This document shows positions 1-9,248 of a DNA stretch of 64,000 nucleotides, one piece after another. The notes under the pieces are model-generated. The model was given only the letters and a program-made list of their open reading frames with translations, made no database searches and had not been told where the DNA came from. Origin of the DNA: Botrimarina mediterranea (GTDB lineage: Bacteria > Planctomycetota > Planctomycetia > Pirellulales > Lacipirellulaceae); the NCBI RefSeq assembly GCF_007753265.1, contig NZ_CP036349.1:3567363-3631362 (forward strand), read 5' to 3'. Position numbers and translations under genes: made by a program. How positions within the stretch are numbered: position 1 is the stretch's first letter; each line of letters begins with the position of its first letter.

Positions 1-110
1 CGGATCGAAGGGGGTACGATCTTGGTTCGGTTGAGCGACGGTTAACACGCCGCTGCTTACCCCCAGCGCCTTTCCCTCTCCCCACCTGGCGTTCGCCCCC
101 CTGCCGCTAA

Positions 111-1070
111 GTGTTCGAGATCCGGCCCTTCCGCAACTCGGACCCGCCAGCCCTGGCTGCTATTTGGCAGAGCCAGCCCTTGCAGCGTGGGCTGGCCCAA
201 CCGATCAATTCGGCGGTGCTTGAGCTGTGCGTCTTCTCGAAGCAAATGTTCGATCCGGAAGGCCTCCGCGTCGCGGCTCGGGACGGGCAACCGATCGGTT
301 TCATCCACGCCGGCTTCGGCCCGGACGAACGCGGCGAAGGCCCTGACACGACGCTCGGGACCTCGCACATCCTGATGCTACAACGGGGGCTCGAATACGA
401 CGCCCTGGCGGACGCCCTCATCGCCAGCAGCGAGGAGTACCAACGCTCCAAGGGCGCTACGGTCCACTACGCCGGCGGCATCCGTCCGCTCGACGCCTTC
501 TACCTGGGGCTTTACGGCGGGAGCGAACTGCCGGGCATCCTGGAATCGGACCAGAGGCAACTCACCCACTTCCTGCGCAACGACTACGAAGAAGCCAGCC
601 GTGTCGTGATCTTGCAACGCGACTTGGCCCGCTTCCGTTTTGGCGGCCCGCGGGAGACGCGGCAGATCAAGCGCGACACTTCGGTCGAGCAAACCTTCAT
701 GCCGCCGCCCCGGCACTGGTGGGAGGCCTGTGTCACCGGCGGGCAGGACCGGATGCGTTTCGCCCTCCGCGACCGTGGGACCGGCGCCGAGATCGCTCAC
801 GTTGTCTTCTGGGACATCGAGCCGCTGGCGACGAGTTGGGGCATCCCTACCGTCGGCATGACCGACCTGTGGGTCGATCCCATCTACCGCCGCCGTAAGG
901 CGGCGACCCACCTCCTCAACGAGGCCCTGAAGCTCGTTCAGCGACGCGGCGCGTCCATGGTCGAGGCTCAAACCATGGCCGAGAACGAGGGCGCCCTGGC
1001 CCTCTACAAGTCGGTCGGATTCACCGCGATCGACAACGGCCTGGTGCTGCGTCGTCGGCCGAGAGCCTGA
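111..1070 (+). CDS. GNAT-family N-acetyltransferase, two-domain
   Basis: A 319-residue protein whose C-terminal part (about residues 235-315) has the GNAT signature: a beta-strand ending in DLWVDPIYRRRKAATHLL, which matches the acetyl-CoA pyrophosphate loop pattern (Q/R-x-x-G/A region degenerate here as RRRKAATHL), followed by a helix and the late strand ALALYKSVGF typical of the family. The N-terminal half (residues 1-150) also reads as a weaker GNAT-like fold, so it may be a tandem GNAT. The family transfers an acetyl group from acetyl-CoA to an amine; the substrate cannot be read from sequence. Start is GTG at 111; I see no clear Shine-Dalgarno site. It stands alone, followed by about 320 bp without a gene. 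Confidence 0.85.
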   Translation: MFEIRPFRNSDPPALAAIWQSQPLQRGLAQPINSAVLELCVFSKQMFDPEGLRVAARDGQPIGFIHAGFGPDERGEGPDTTLGTSHILMLQRGLEYDALADALIASSEEYQRSKGATVHYAGGIRPLDAFYLGLYGGSELPGILESDQRQLTHFLRNDYEEASRVVILQRDLARFRFGGPRETRQIKRDTSVEQTFMPPPRHWWEACVTGGQDRMRFALRDRGTGAEIAHVVFWDIEPLATSWGIPTVGMTDLWVDPIYRRRKAATHLLNEALKLVQRRGASMVEAQTMAENEGALALYKSVGFTAIDNGLVLRRRPRA

Positions 1071-1390
1071 AGCACGATTCGTCCACCGACGCCGAACATG
1101 AGTTCTGCGGCAATCGTACTGGCTTTATGGGGCGAATCTTTTTGACCCAGCCCATGGACGAAGTACGTTTGAGTGTTTGACGATAGCGGCCTAGCGGCGG
1201 CAGTTTGCCGACCACCCTCCACCCAGATTGGGGTCCTCCACCTGGGGAGCCAAGAAGCGTTGGCAGGCGAATCGTTAAATCTTTCCAAAAATGCTCTTCC
1301 ACTCGGGACGGTGGGTGTCGATAGTTCTCCGTCCGTCGATTTTTCTCGGCCCACAACTACATAAAATCTGTACCTAGGGGGTGCCCTGCA
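1071..1390. other. Intergenic gap, nothing recognised
   Basis: About 320 bases between the acetyltransferase and the decarboxylase. Short open frames exist on the minus strand but their translations are low-complexity and overlap one another. No hairpin terminator, RNA gene or known repeat was recognised; it presumably holds the promoter of the downstream gene. Confidence 0.4.
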
Positions 1391-2689
1391 TTGTCCAAAA
1401 GCCGTCGCCGGAGGGTGACTACCTTCGAGAACGCCGTTAACGAGGCCATGGATGCGCCCGTAAGCGAGCCGACGCCAGCCTGTGCTGTGCTAGACTCTCC
1501 TTCGACGGACGCCGCGCTGATGCACCCGAGTGCGAAGCTCGAGGCGTTCCTGGCCAACAGCAGCCACCTGCAGACCCCTTTCGTGGTGGTCGATACCGAC
1601 GTCGTCGCCCAGCGTTACGACGCCCTCCAGGCCGCCCTGCCAATGGCGGACCTGTTCTACGCCGTGAAGGCGAACCCCGGCCGGCCGGTCCTCGACACAC
1701 TGATCGCGCGCGGCTCGTTCTTCGACGTCGCGTCGGTCGGTGAGATCGACCTATGCCTGAATGCCGGCGTCACGCCCGATCGGATCAGCTACGGCAACAC
1801 GATCAAGAAGCGGGGCCACGTCGAGTACGCCTACGACCAGGGCGTCCGGCTGTTCGCTTTTGACGCCGAGCCCGAGCTGGACAAGCTGTCGCAAGCCGCC
1901 CCCGAGGCGACCGTCTTCTGCCGCGTCTTGTGTGACGGCAAGGGCGCCGAGTGGCCACTGAGCCGCAAGTTCGGCTGCGACCCGGATGAGGCCGAGCGCC
2001 TGCTTCACCTGGCCGCCGACCGCGGCCTTAAGGTGGGCGTCTCGTTCCACGTCGGCAGCCAGCAGGGCAATGTCGAGGCTTGGGACGCCGCCCTCGAGAT
2101 CGCCGCCCGCTTGGCGCGTTCGCTGATGGGCCGTACCGAGCCGGTCCGCCTCGACGTGGTGAACGTCGGCGGCGGGTTCCCCGGCATCTACCAGCGCGAA
2201 ATGCCGTCGATCGAGAAGTACGGCGAAGCGATCGCCGCTTCGCTCGCCCGCCACTTCGGGCCGCTCTACGGGGACTACCTGCCCCGCATCATCGCCGAGC
2301 CGGGCCGCTATCTGGTGGCCGACGCCGGCGTGCTCCGCACCGAGGTGGTGCTCGTCTCGCGCAAGCACGAGATGGACGAGAAGCGTTGGGTCTACCTCGA
2401 CTGCGGCAAATTCAGCGGCCTCGCCGAGACGATGGAAGAGGCGATCCGCTACCGGTTCCGCACCCCCCACGACGAGGCAGTCGAGAACGGCGCCCCCACT
2501 GGCGCGGTGATCATCGCCGGCCCATCGTGCGACTCGGCCGACGTGCTCTACGAGAAGACCGACTACCGGATGCCGATCGCCCTGGCCGAAGGGGACTTCA
2601 TCGACATCATCTCGACGGGCGCCTACACGACGACCTACTCGAGCGTCGGCTTCAACGGCTTCGCTCCGTTGAAGGATTACTACATCTGA
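1391..2689 (+). CDS. Type III PLP-dependent decarboxylase (ornithine/lysine decarboxylase family)
   Basis: A 432-residue alanine-racemase-fold decarboxylase. The PLP lysine lies in FYAVKANP (about residue 93), the phosphate-binding glycines in NVGGGFPG, the EPGRYLVADAG strand follows, the catalytic cysteine in GPSCDSADVLYE, and the C-terminal GAYTTTYSSVGFNGF segment matches eukaryotic-type ornithine decarboxylase. These enzymes turn ornithine (or lysine) into putrescine (or cadaverine) for polyamine synthesis in the cytoplasm. The enzyme domain begins near residue 50; the first residues are basic and unlike the family, so a later ATG (1449 or 1520) is possible, but a GGGGG stretch just before the TTG at 1391 supports the long form. 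Ornithine versus diaminopimelate or carboxynorspermidine specificity is not resolved; the GPSCDSAD motif favours ODC. A strong terminator follows. Confidence 0.88.
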   Translation: MSKSRRRRVTTFENAVNEAMDAPVSEPTPACAVLDSPSTDAALMHPSAKLEAFLANSSHLQTPFVVVDTDVVAQRYDALQAALPMADLFYAVKANPGRPVLDTLIARGSFFDVASVGEIDLCLNAGVTPDRISYGNTIKKRGHVEYAYDQGVRLFAFDAEPELDKLSQAAPEATVFCRVLCDGKGAEWPLSRKFGCDPDEAERLLHLAADRGLKVGVSFHVGSQQGNVEAWDAALEIAARLARSLMGRTEPVRLDVVNVGGGFPGIYQREMPSIEKYGEAIAASLARHFGPLYGDYLPRIIAEPGRYLVADAGVLRTEVVLVSRKHEMDEKRWVYLDCGKFSGLAETMEEAIRYRFRTPHDEAVENGAPTGAVIIAGPSCDSADVLYEKTDYRMPIALAEGDFIDIISTGAYTTTYSSVGFNGFAPLKDYYI

Positions 2690-2719
2690 CGCGGCGAGCG
2701 GTTCAAGAATGACAATCAA

Positions 2720-2756
2720 CGCGGCCCGGTGCAAAGTGCACCGGGCCGCGTTTTTT
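2720..2756 (+). terminator. Rho-independent terminator of the decarboxylase gene
   Basis: A perfect 14-bp GC-rich stem (2720-2733 with 2737-2750), 3-nt loop, followed directly by six T. It lies 30 nt after the stop codon. Confidence 0.9.
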
Positions 2757-2812
2757 CTGGTTGAAGGGCTTTCACCACAGAGGCACTGGGAGCACGGAGT
2801 TACTCACAGGAT

Positions 2813-2961
2813 GTAGGGTGCGATGGAGCGAAGCGGAATCGCACCCTACGCACTTAGGAAGCCTGGGAGGCTTTTGTAGGAGGCGTCTCCAGACGCCGAT
2901 TACGCGCACCATACCGTAACGGCCAAGAGACCGTAATCGGCGTCTGGAGACGCCTCCTACA
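2813..2961. repeat. Two nested-type palindromic dispersed repeats
   Basis: First palindrome: arms 2813-2824 and 2838-2849 (12 bp, GTAGGGTGCGAT and its complement). Second: a perfect 30-bp inverted repeat, arms 2875-2904 and 2932-2961, centred on GGCGTCTCCAGACGCC. A stretch at about 2773-2799 also resembles the 'accacagaggcac' phrase that recurs at 36730 and 37350. They fill the convergent gap between the decarboxylase and the outer-membrane gene and could fold as hairpins on either strand. Confidence 0.9.
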
Positions 2962-2981
2962 GAGTCAACTGCGCACCACGC

Positions 2982-4004
2982 TCAGTAAGACCACCCGACG
3001 CGAGCCACCAGCGAGTCATCCAGCGACACGTCTTCGCCGGTGTTCTGGTACTCGATGCTGCGGCCGAAGACGTACGCCAATTCATAACGGCGTTTGCCGG
3101 CGAGCAGGCTGCCGGGGCCGGCTTTGGTTTCGTAGCCGATGCCGACGCCCCAGCTCGACAGATTGAGCGTGTCGGTCGTGCCGTCGGGGCGCTGGACGGC
3201 CCAGGCGCCGCCCCCGAGGTCGCCGGCGAGGTAGACCGCTCGCTCGGCGCCCGCCTCGTCCTGAGGCAACCGCCAGACGACCCGCGGCCGGGGCATCATC
3301 AGTTCGTAGCGGACGTCGCCGCAGTCGCGGATGAAGCCCGCCACGGGGATGACCGACAGGTCGTCGCGGTTCAGATACGCGGCGCCGAACAACCACTGCC
3401 ACTCTTCAGACGCTTGGTAGACCGCCGCGGCGAAGCCGCTGAAGCGCAAGGCGTCGCTGTCGTCGAGGCTGTAATCGTCGCCATAGAGGCCGGTGCTGAA
3501 GCTGCCTCGGAAGCTCCAGCGCTCGTTGAACTTCTTAAAGGTTGCGAACGACAGTTCGAAGTCGTTCACGCTCGATGGGGCGTCGATCGTGCTGGGCCCG
3601 TCGAAGAGGTGCAGCCCGGCTCGGGGCGTGATCAACACCGGCGTGCCGAAGACGAACGGCGGCACGCCAAAGCTCACCGCCGCGGACAGGTTCGTGTGAC
3701 CGAGACCGTCGCTCTCGAGCCGTGGCATCCAGCCGGCGTTGAGTTCGACGCCCTGGAAGATTCCACGCTGCGTTGGCGCCGCCGGCGCCTCGACGGCTTC
3801 GATCGGGGGCTGGGCGACCGCGGGCATGCCGATCGCCTCGGTGCTCTGCGCCAATCGATACTCGGGCTGCGAGTCGCTGTCGCTCGCCCACCGGGTCTCA
3901 TCCGTCGGCGAAGCCGGCAGCCGCTTGGGCAAGTCCTGCGCAGCAGTGCCGGCGCCGCCCATCGAGCAGACTGCCGCTAGCACCAACGAGCCTAGACGCA
4001 GCAT
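2982..4004 (-). CDS. Outer-membrane beta-barrel protein, DUF6268-like (downstream paralogue)
   Basis: A 340-residue secreted protein. From the ATG at 4004 it opens with a signal peptide (MLRLGSLVLAAVCS...GTAAQ) preceded by GGAGG 11 nt upstream; a longer frame from 4046 would bury that signal behind 14 hydrophilic residues but overlaps the stop of the upstream gene, so 4046 is the alternative. After a Pro/Glu-rich linker to about residue 75 the rest is alternating amphipathic strands ending in an aromatic residue (RVGWSY), as in an outer-membrane barrel. It resembles the upstream neighbour (ITPRAGLHLFDGP versus VTPGFAFNWFDGP; matched C-termini), so the two are tandem paralogues. I believe the family is DUF6268, whose function is unknown. 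Confidence 0.75.
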   Translation of the reverse strand: MLRLGSLVLAAVCSMGGAGTAAQDLPKRLPASPTDETRWASDSDSQPEYRLAQSTEAIGMPAVAQPPIEAVEAPAAPTQRGIFQGVELNAGWMPRLESDGLGHTNLSAAVSFGVPPFVFGTPVLITPRAGLHLFDGPSTIDAPSSVNDFELSFATFKKFNERWSFRGSFSTGLYGDDYSLDDSDALRFSGFAAAVYQASEEWQWLFGAAYLNRDDLSVIPVAGFIRDCGDVRYELMMPRPRVVWRLPQDEAGAERAVYLAGDLGGGAWAVQRPDGTTDTLNLSSWGVGIGYETKAGPGSLLAGKRRYELAYVFGRSIEYQNTGEDVSLDDSLVARVGWSY

Positions 4005-4045
4005 AACGATCGCAGCCTCCTGCCCTTCGTTTCCGTGACCTGTCA

Positions 4046-5311
4046 TCAGTAGCCGATGCCCGCACGGAACATGATCGCGTCGTCGAGCTTTCCTCTGTAG
4101 GGGTCCTGGCTCTCGAAGACCAGCTCTCGATCAAATGCGTAGCCGATCTCCAGATGGCCGGTCGCCTGACGCGGCGTTTGCCACTCGACACCAAGGATCG
4201 CGCGGATGTCGTTGTAGTCGACGCGGTCGCCGAAGCCTGCGCGTTCGAGCGTCCACGAGCTTCCGCCATACTCACCGGCGACGTACCACCACCAATCGGC
4301 CGTCCCAGACGAGAACCAAGTCCGCCGGATCTTGGGGTTCGGGAAGACGAGGTAGAGGTCCCATTCCGGCGAAGGACGCCAGCGTACGCCGCCTGCGGGC
4401 AGGAGCTTGGTGCGTACGCGGTCGAGGTAGACGGCGCCGAGTAGGAAGTCGAATTGCGGGGTAATCGACACAACGCCCAAGCCACGACCCAACAGGCGGA
4501 CCGTGTCGCCGTTGACCTCTTTGAAGTCCGTCCAGACGCCGGTACGGAAACCGAGTTCGGCGCCAAACTGTGGCGTGAATTGCGGGTTCCAAGCGAGATC
4601 GAGATAGGCGTCGTACGCCAGCGGAGGCATGTCGGGGCCACGCGGCACTGCCGCCGGGTCGGCCACCGGTCCGTCAAACCAATTGAAAGCAAAGCCTGGC
4701 GTCACGAAGAGCGGCGTCTCGACCGAGCCGTTGATCGGGACCGCCAGAGTCGAGGCCACCTCCGATCGATTCATGCCGAACGAATCGACCGTGTTGTCGC
4801 CCAGAAGCAACGTGTGCTCGTACCGCAAGCGGGCCAGGAATTGCCGCCAGGTTACCGTCGAGCCATCCGATTGCTGAAAGCCGTAGACCCCGGATTGCCA
4901 CCCGATCGCGTTGCCTTCACCGAAGGCCCCCGCGCTCGACGGATTCGCCAAGTTGGCTGGGGCCGTTGGCGCGCCCCACGCAGGCGACATGGGCGCCTGT
5001 GGGGCGACGGCGTAGGGGAGGGAGGTTGCTGGGGGAGGGCCGACAGGCGAGCCAAAAACGGGCGTACCCTGGCTCGTCATGTAAGGATTGAAGCTGGGCG
5101 CCGGGACGCCAAGCGTCGGCTGCGGCATGGGAGTTACCGCGGGGGCGCCCCACTCCGGTGTGGGGACGCCGTTGTACGGGAGTTGCACCGTCTGGGCGTA
5201 CGCGACCGACGTCGCCACCCCGAGGGCAAGCGACAGCATCGACAGCAGCGCGCGCCACAGCCGAGATACTCGGCCGCTGCGCTTTCGCCTAGTCGAATCC
5301 ACCCGACGCAC
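4046..5311 (-). CDS. Outer-membrane beta-barrel protein, DUF6268-like (upstream paralogue)
   Basis: A 421-residue secreted protein with a basic n-region and long hydrophobic core (RALLSMLSLALGVATSVAYAQ) as signal peptide, then about 90 residues rich in Pro/Gly/Ala, then a barrel-like region ending RAGIGY, with a C-terminal aromatic residue as in outer-membrane proteins. It starts with GTG at 5311; a second GTG at 5302 has GGGAG at better spacing. It is followed by the paralogous gene with a one-base stop/start overlap option (TGATG at 4046), implying co-expression. Function unknown; a porin- or assembly-like role in the outer membrane is inference only. Confidence 0.75.
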   Translation of the reverse strand: MRRVDSTRRKRSGRVSRLWRALLSMLSLALGVATSVAYAQTVQLPYNGVPTPEWGAPAVTPMPQPTLGVPAPSFNPYMTSQGTPVFGSPVGPPPATSLPYAVAPQAPMSPAWGAPTAPANLANPSSAGAFGEGNAIGWQSGVYGFQQSDGSTVTWRQFLARLRYEHTLLLGDNTVDSFGMNRSEVASTLAVPINGSVETPLFVTPGFAFNWFDGPVADPAAVPRGPDMPPLAYDAYLDLAWNPQFTPQFGAELGFRTGVWTDFKEVNGDTVRLLGRGLGVVSITPQFDFLLGAVYLDRVRTKLLPAGGVRWRPSPEWDLYLVFPNPKIRRTWFSSGTADWWWYVAGEYGGSSWTLERAGFGDRVDYNDIRAILGVEWQTPRQATGHLEIGYAFDRELVFESQDPYRGKLDDAIMFRAGIGY

Positions 5312-5531
5312 TCCCTATTGCTCGCTAGGTCGCCCCAAAACAGACAGAGCTAACTACCAGCAGCGGAGCAAACGGGTCAAGATCGAGCCGGTGCGTAACC
5401 GATACAGGGGCGCAAAAAAAGAGGCGAGCCGTAAACGTTCGGCGACCAGAGCGAAGCGTCTTGGTGCTTCCACTCCGTGCGCTGACGTTTGCAACTCGCC
5501 AAAGGCTCGCTTATACGGCCTTCCCCGATAC

Positions 5532-6449
5532 TTAGTCCGCCGAGGCCCAGCCATCGGCGCTGAGGTGGTGCGTCTTGCCCGTCGCTTGCGTGCGGTGCGA
5601 GGCGGCGCGATTCTCGACGGGTTGGCGGTACACCGCCGTGTGGACCGGGGCGGGGTGCGTGTTCTGGGTCACGCGGTTCGCGGGCGGGGCGAACAACGGC
5701 GGGGCATTGAAGTAATCGTTGGAAGAGGCCGCGTCGGTGGGCGTCTTTTCCTCTCCCGCTGGCTCGTCATGGAGGATGCTGTCGGTGTCGTCGATCTCGG
5801 GACGCTGCGAACGGACCGGCGGGGGGTTCTCCGTCGGCGCCAAGGCAGGGGCCGGCTCAACGAGAGTCGAGGAGCCATAGGTCGACGAGTCGTAGGCGCC
5901 TGACGGCGTTACGACGTTCGAGGCCGCGCTGCACGAACTGCAGGTGCTCGTGGGGGAGGACATGAACGACGCCTGAGCAACTCCGCCGCAAGCGTCACAG
6001 GCGTTGCATGCCGAAGCAGCCGCGGGCATCGACATAACCGGCGACAGCACGACCGGGCGGTTAACTGTCTGCACGACTGGCGAATACGCGACTTGGCCCC
6101 AGGTCGCCGGGAAGGTGGGCCGGTAGGCCGTCGTAGCGCCCCAAGTGGGCGTCGCTCCCCAGGTATCCATCACGACCGGACGAAACGCCGTTGTTGGCGT
6201 AGCGACACCGGCCGCAGGGGTTGCGAACGTCGTCGTGGTCGTGCTCCCGCCAAAGAGACTCCGGCTGAAGTTGGCGAGGGCACGGCCTGGGTACCAGCTA
6301 TCGACCGTCGTCGTCTGAGCGACGACCGGCGCCGGGGCGGCGACAACCGGCGAGAACGCCACGGTCGGCGTCCCGCAGCACTGTGCGAACGCGTCGGCAG
6401 ACAGGCCGGCGACGAGGGCGAGCGACAACGTGAGGGCGACAGGACGCAT
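5532..6449 (-). CDS. Secreted Ala/Thr/Pro-rich protein with cysteine cluster
   Basis: A 305-residue protein with a clear signal peptide (MRPVALTLSLALVAGLSADAFAQ) and a mature part rich in Ala, Thr, Val and Pro with repeated aromatic phrases (TWGATPTWGATTAYRP). Cysteines cluster at CC after the signal, in the ACNACDACGG stretch near residue 150 and in TCSSCSA shortly after, suggesting disulphides or metal binding. The C-terminal third is polar and probably disordered (NPPPVRSQRPEIDD and following). I know similar low-complexity exported proteins in planctomycetes but no function. It is monocistronic, with gaps of roughly 220 bp on both sides. Confidence 0.65.
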   Translation of the reverse strand: MRPVALTLSLALVAGLSADAFAQCCGTPTVAFSPVVAAPAPVVAQTTTVDSWYPGRALANFSRSLFGGSTTTTTFATPAAGVATPTTAFRPVVMDTWGATPTWGATTAYRPTFPATWGQVAYSPVVQTVNRPVVLSPVMSMPAAASACNACDACGGVAQASFMSSPTSTCSSCSAASNVVTPSGAYDSSTYGSSTLVEPAPALAPTENPPPVRSQRPEIDDTDSILHDEPAGEEKTPTDAASSNDYFNAPPLFAPPANRVTQNTHPAPVHTAVYRQPVENRAASHRTQATGKTHHLSADGWASAD

Positions 6450-6682
6450 CGTGTTCTGACCGTTAGGAAAGGTGGACGGACAAATTGCCGTTGTGTTTAT
6501 CTACCTCGCAGGCGCCCCGGGAGGCAACTCACGGCTTGAGTTTCCTCGCCATTTGGACGCAGATTACGATTATCCCGACCGTAACGGCGAGGCAAACCTG
6601 GCGGGTTGCGCCGATTGGCGCCGTCACTGGACACCCACCGGGTGGCCCGCCCAGACATCGACTCCGAGGCCAGAGGCCCCCC

Positions 6683-7342
6683 TCAGAGAAGCGTCGCGCC
6701 GCGGTCTTGCGGCGCCGGTTTCCGCTCCGAGTACGCAACGACCGGCGGCAAGGTTCGCCGCCTCCGGCTTTCGTGCAGCGAGTAGAGGTCGAACCACGTC
6801 TCGCGCAGGTCGCCATCGTGGCTAGCAAAGCTCGCCAGCGCATCACCCAGCGTCACGGGTGTCGAGCGACGTTCGATTAGCTGTCCGTATAACGCAGCGA
6901 CAACGGATTCGTCGGGCGCCGCGTCGGCGACTACGGGGAGCGGAGCCAACCAGCTGCGCAGGGGACGATGCGTCGTGACGACATACCCGAGGCCCGACTC
7001 ACGCCACTGCGCTAGGCGCCGTCGCTGTTCGCGACGTGGCAGGCGTTCGAATGCCTCGACAAGCAGCGTGTCGCCTTGTGGATCGTCATCCGTCAGAACA
7101 TCGACGATCACCGGCCGCTTGCCGGCTTCGCGGAGTGGCTCGATAAGCGAAAGGATTAGCGTTGACTTGCCCGATCCATGTGGCCCAACAACCTGGCCTC
7201 GCCATTCGCAGCGATGCAGTCGTTCAACCACCGCGTCGATATCGCCACGCCAGGGCAGGGCGCCCGGGCGGGTCCAGCACGTCGCGAACGGGTTCGCGTC
7301 GCGCGAGGGCGGAGTAGCGGTGGTTGCAGGGGAGGCATTCAT
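6683..7342 (-). CDS. P-loop ATPase (AAA-like), last gene of a three-gene unit
   Basis: 219 residues with Walker A VVGPHGSGKSTLI near residue 53, a Walker-B-like hydrophobic strand RPVIVDVLTDDD, and an arginine-rich helix region (RRLAQWRESGLGYVVTTH), where TTH resembles a sensor-I strand. It probably binds ATP, but no partner domain shows what is moved or opened. Its ATG overlaps the stop of the upstream gene by ATGA (7342-7339), as that gene does with the DUF3592 gene, so the three are translationally coupled. Function of the unit is unknown. Confidence 0.7.
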   Translation of the reverse strand: MNASPATTATPPSRDANPFATCWTRPGALPWRGDIDAVVERLHRCEWRGQVVGPHGSGKSTLILSLIEPLREAGKRPVIVDVLTDDDPQGDTLLVEAFERLPRREQRRRLAQWRESGLGYVVTTHRPLRSWLAPLPVVADAAPDESVVAALYGQLIERRSTPVTLGDALASFASHDGDLRETWFDLYSLHESRRRRTLPPVVAYSERKPAPQDRGATLL

Positions 7343-7785
7343 CGGAGCGGCGCGGCCTCCCCGTTCGACGTTTCTACGGCGGGAGGCTTGTCCGACGGCA
7401 GCGACAACCAGAACGGCGTCTCGATGACGCGCTGCTTGCCGCTACGGAAGAAGGCCCGCAACCGCGCCGCCCAACAGACCTTAACGATCTGGCCGTCGTA
7501 GCTGAGCGGGCTCGCCGGCATCACGACCTCGAACCGGTAGGGCGTCTCGTCGTGACGCTTTGGCAGCACCGCGGCTTTCTGCCGATCGAAGTGATGGACG
7601 AAGAAGTCTTCCTCGCCTTGCCCCGCGGTGTACCAAAGCACCGAGAACTCGATCGCCGTCAGGTCGTCGTCGCGCCAATCAGCCAAGCGATACCCGCCCG
7701 TGAGCAGCTCGCCCGGCGCGTAACGCCGCGCGCCACGATCGACCCATAGTTGCGCGCCTTCGTCTTCGACAACGGGTTCGTTCAT
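7339..7785 (-). CDS. Small hypothetical protein between DUF3592 protein and ATPase
   Basis: 148 residues from the ATG at 7785, which has GGAGG 4-5 nt upstream and overlaps the stop of the preceding gene by ATGA; a 192-residue frame from 7917 would run far into that gene and its extra residues are shadow-like. The sequence (YAPGELLTGGYRLAD, IEFSVLWYTAGQGEEDF, YRFEVVMPASPLSYDGQIVKV) alternates strands and turns in a way that recalls arrestin-like beta-sandwich proteins, and the upstream DUF3592 protein ends with a similar pattern. That fold guess is weak. No catalytic motif seen. Confidence 0.6.
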   Translation of the reverse strand: MNEPVVEDEGAQLWVDRGARRYAPGELLTGGYRLADWRDDDLTAIEFSVLWYTAGQGEEDFFVHHFDRQKAAVLPKRHDETPYRFEVVMPASPLSYDGQIVKVCWAARLRAFFRSGKQRVIETPFWLSLPSDKPPAVETSNGEAAPLR

Positions 7786-9131
7786 CCGACCTCCTCCATC
7801 GTCGCGGTGGAGACGAACTCGTCCGAACGGTCGATCGCCGGCGGATGAACACACAACGGAAACCGACGACGCACCTCGGCGCGGGTGATGGGCGTGATTG
7901 TGACCTCGATCGACCAACGCACCTCGTTGTTCGGCGACACGAATGAGTGCGGCCCGGCCGTCGGCGTGCGGACCTCGAGCTCACGCCGGAACGCCTCGCC
8001 GGCGGGCGCGTCGATCCGCTTCTCTGCGAGCAGGCTCCGCCGGTACACCTCAACCGTTGCGGTGCGGCTGTCGGTCCCCTGGCGGAACGAGGCGATCTCG
8101 TCGCAAACGAGATCGACCTCCAAGGCACGCAACCGCGCCGGGCCGAATTGCAGCAGCGTCGCCTGCGCCGGCTCCCCCGAGACGAGCGGGAAGCGATCGA
8201 TCTCGACCCGAGTCGAACCGGCGCCACCCACGCCGCGCGTCTCGCGCCAAGTGGACATCGTCATCCGCCAACCGATCACCGCCAGCGGCGTCGCGACCAA
8301 GAGAGCCAGGATCACCCGCAGCCAGACCGGGAAGTAGCCGACGCCTATCTGATAGGCGAACAACGCTACCAGCAGATTCCACACCAAGCAGAGGGTCGCC
8401 ATCCCCGCAACGCGCCAACCGCTGGCGCCATCCACCGGCAGGCGGTGGGTCCGTGCGACTCCGGGGCTATCCGCAAGCGTTTCAATGGACGGCAGCCCAG
8501 AAGCAATCGTCGGCCGCAACGCTGTGGCGTTCGCCGGCTTTAAACCGAGCCCGATCGCGACTTGCGCTGAGCGGCGTTCGGGCGATGTCTGCGAACGCAC
8601 CAGACTCCGCACGAGACCCGTGCCGCCGATCACGACCAACGAGATCGGGATCGAGAGCACCAGCCACGGCCACCAGCGCCGCCGCACGCTGAGCAAAACC
8701 TCTGCGGGGTCCTCGGGGTCGTACCAGCATTCGAGCCGGTCGCTGAGATGGAATCGCTGCAGCTCGGCGGCGGCTTCCTTCTCACTCGGCGTGTCGCGCC
8801 CGACGCCGTGGCGGGTCCAGACCCGCACCGGATCGGCGCCCACAGGAGTGAACTCGACTTCGAGCTCGGGGCAGTATTCCTCTTCGGCGAGGCCCGGTCG
8901 TTTGGCGACGCGCTGACCACGGACGGTGCAGGTGGTCTCGACGAAACCGAGCGAACGCCGCGCGAGGCGCCACTCGGGAAGCAAGACATCCGACAGGCTC
9001 CACCACAGGCCGATCACGCCCGCCGCGACGAACATCGCGTAGTAGAGCGACTCACCCACCAACGCCCACACCGGCGAACCGGTGCGGCGACGGCCGCGTT
9101 TCTTCAGCAAGAGGGGAAAGCGGCGACGCAT
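7782..9131 (-). CDS. DUF3592-domain membrane protein
   Basis: 449 residues. A basic N-terminus is followed by a membrane segment (about 24-50), an extracytoplasmic DUF3592-like domain (about 55-150, with CTVRGQRVA and the LECWYDPEDPAEVLL phrase typical of the family) and further membrane segments near 155-175, 255-275 and 280-300. The last 130 residues are soluble beta-strand-rich sequence similar in style to the next gene's product. First gene of a unit of three joined by ATGA overlaps. Role unknown; context suggests a membrane complex served by the ATPase. Confidence 0.75.
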   Translation of the reverse strand: MRRRFPLLLKKRGRRRTGSPVWALVGESLYYAMFVAAGVIGLWWSLSDVLLPEWRLARRSLGFVETTCTVRGQRVAKRPGLAEEEYCPELEVEFTPVGADPVRVWTRHGVGRDTPSEKEAAAELQRFHLSDRLECWYDPEDPAEVLLSVRRRWWPWLVLSIPISLVVIGGTGLVRSLVRSQTSPERRSAQVAIGLGLKPANATALRPTIASGLPSIETLADSPGVARTHRLPVDGASGWRVAGMATLCLVWNLLVALFAYQIGVGYFPVWLRVILALLVATPLAVIGWRMTMSTWRETRGVGGAGSTRVEIDRFPLVSGEPAQATLLQFGPARLRALEVDLVCDEIASFRQGTDSRTATVEVYRRSLLAEKRIDAPAGEAFRRELEVRTPTAGPHSFVSPNNEVRWSIEVTITPITRAEVRRRFPLCVHPPAIDRSDEFVSTATMEEVG

Positions 9132-9248
9132 CCAGCAGGGCAGACCACGAGGCGGGGCGGAAGGGAGCGGACATCCGCCCCCGCCTCTAGTCTAGTTTCC
9201 GGCGCTAGCGCCCGTCAGTTGGTGGATCGGACCAACTGGTCGAAGGGC

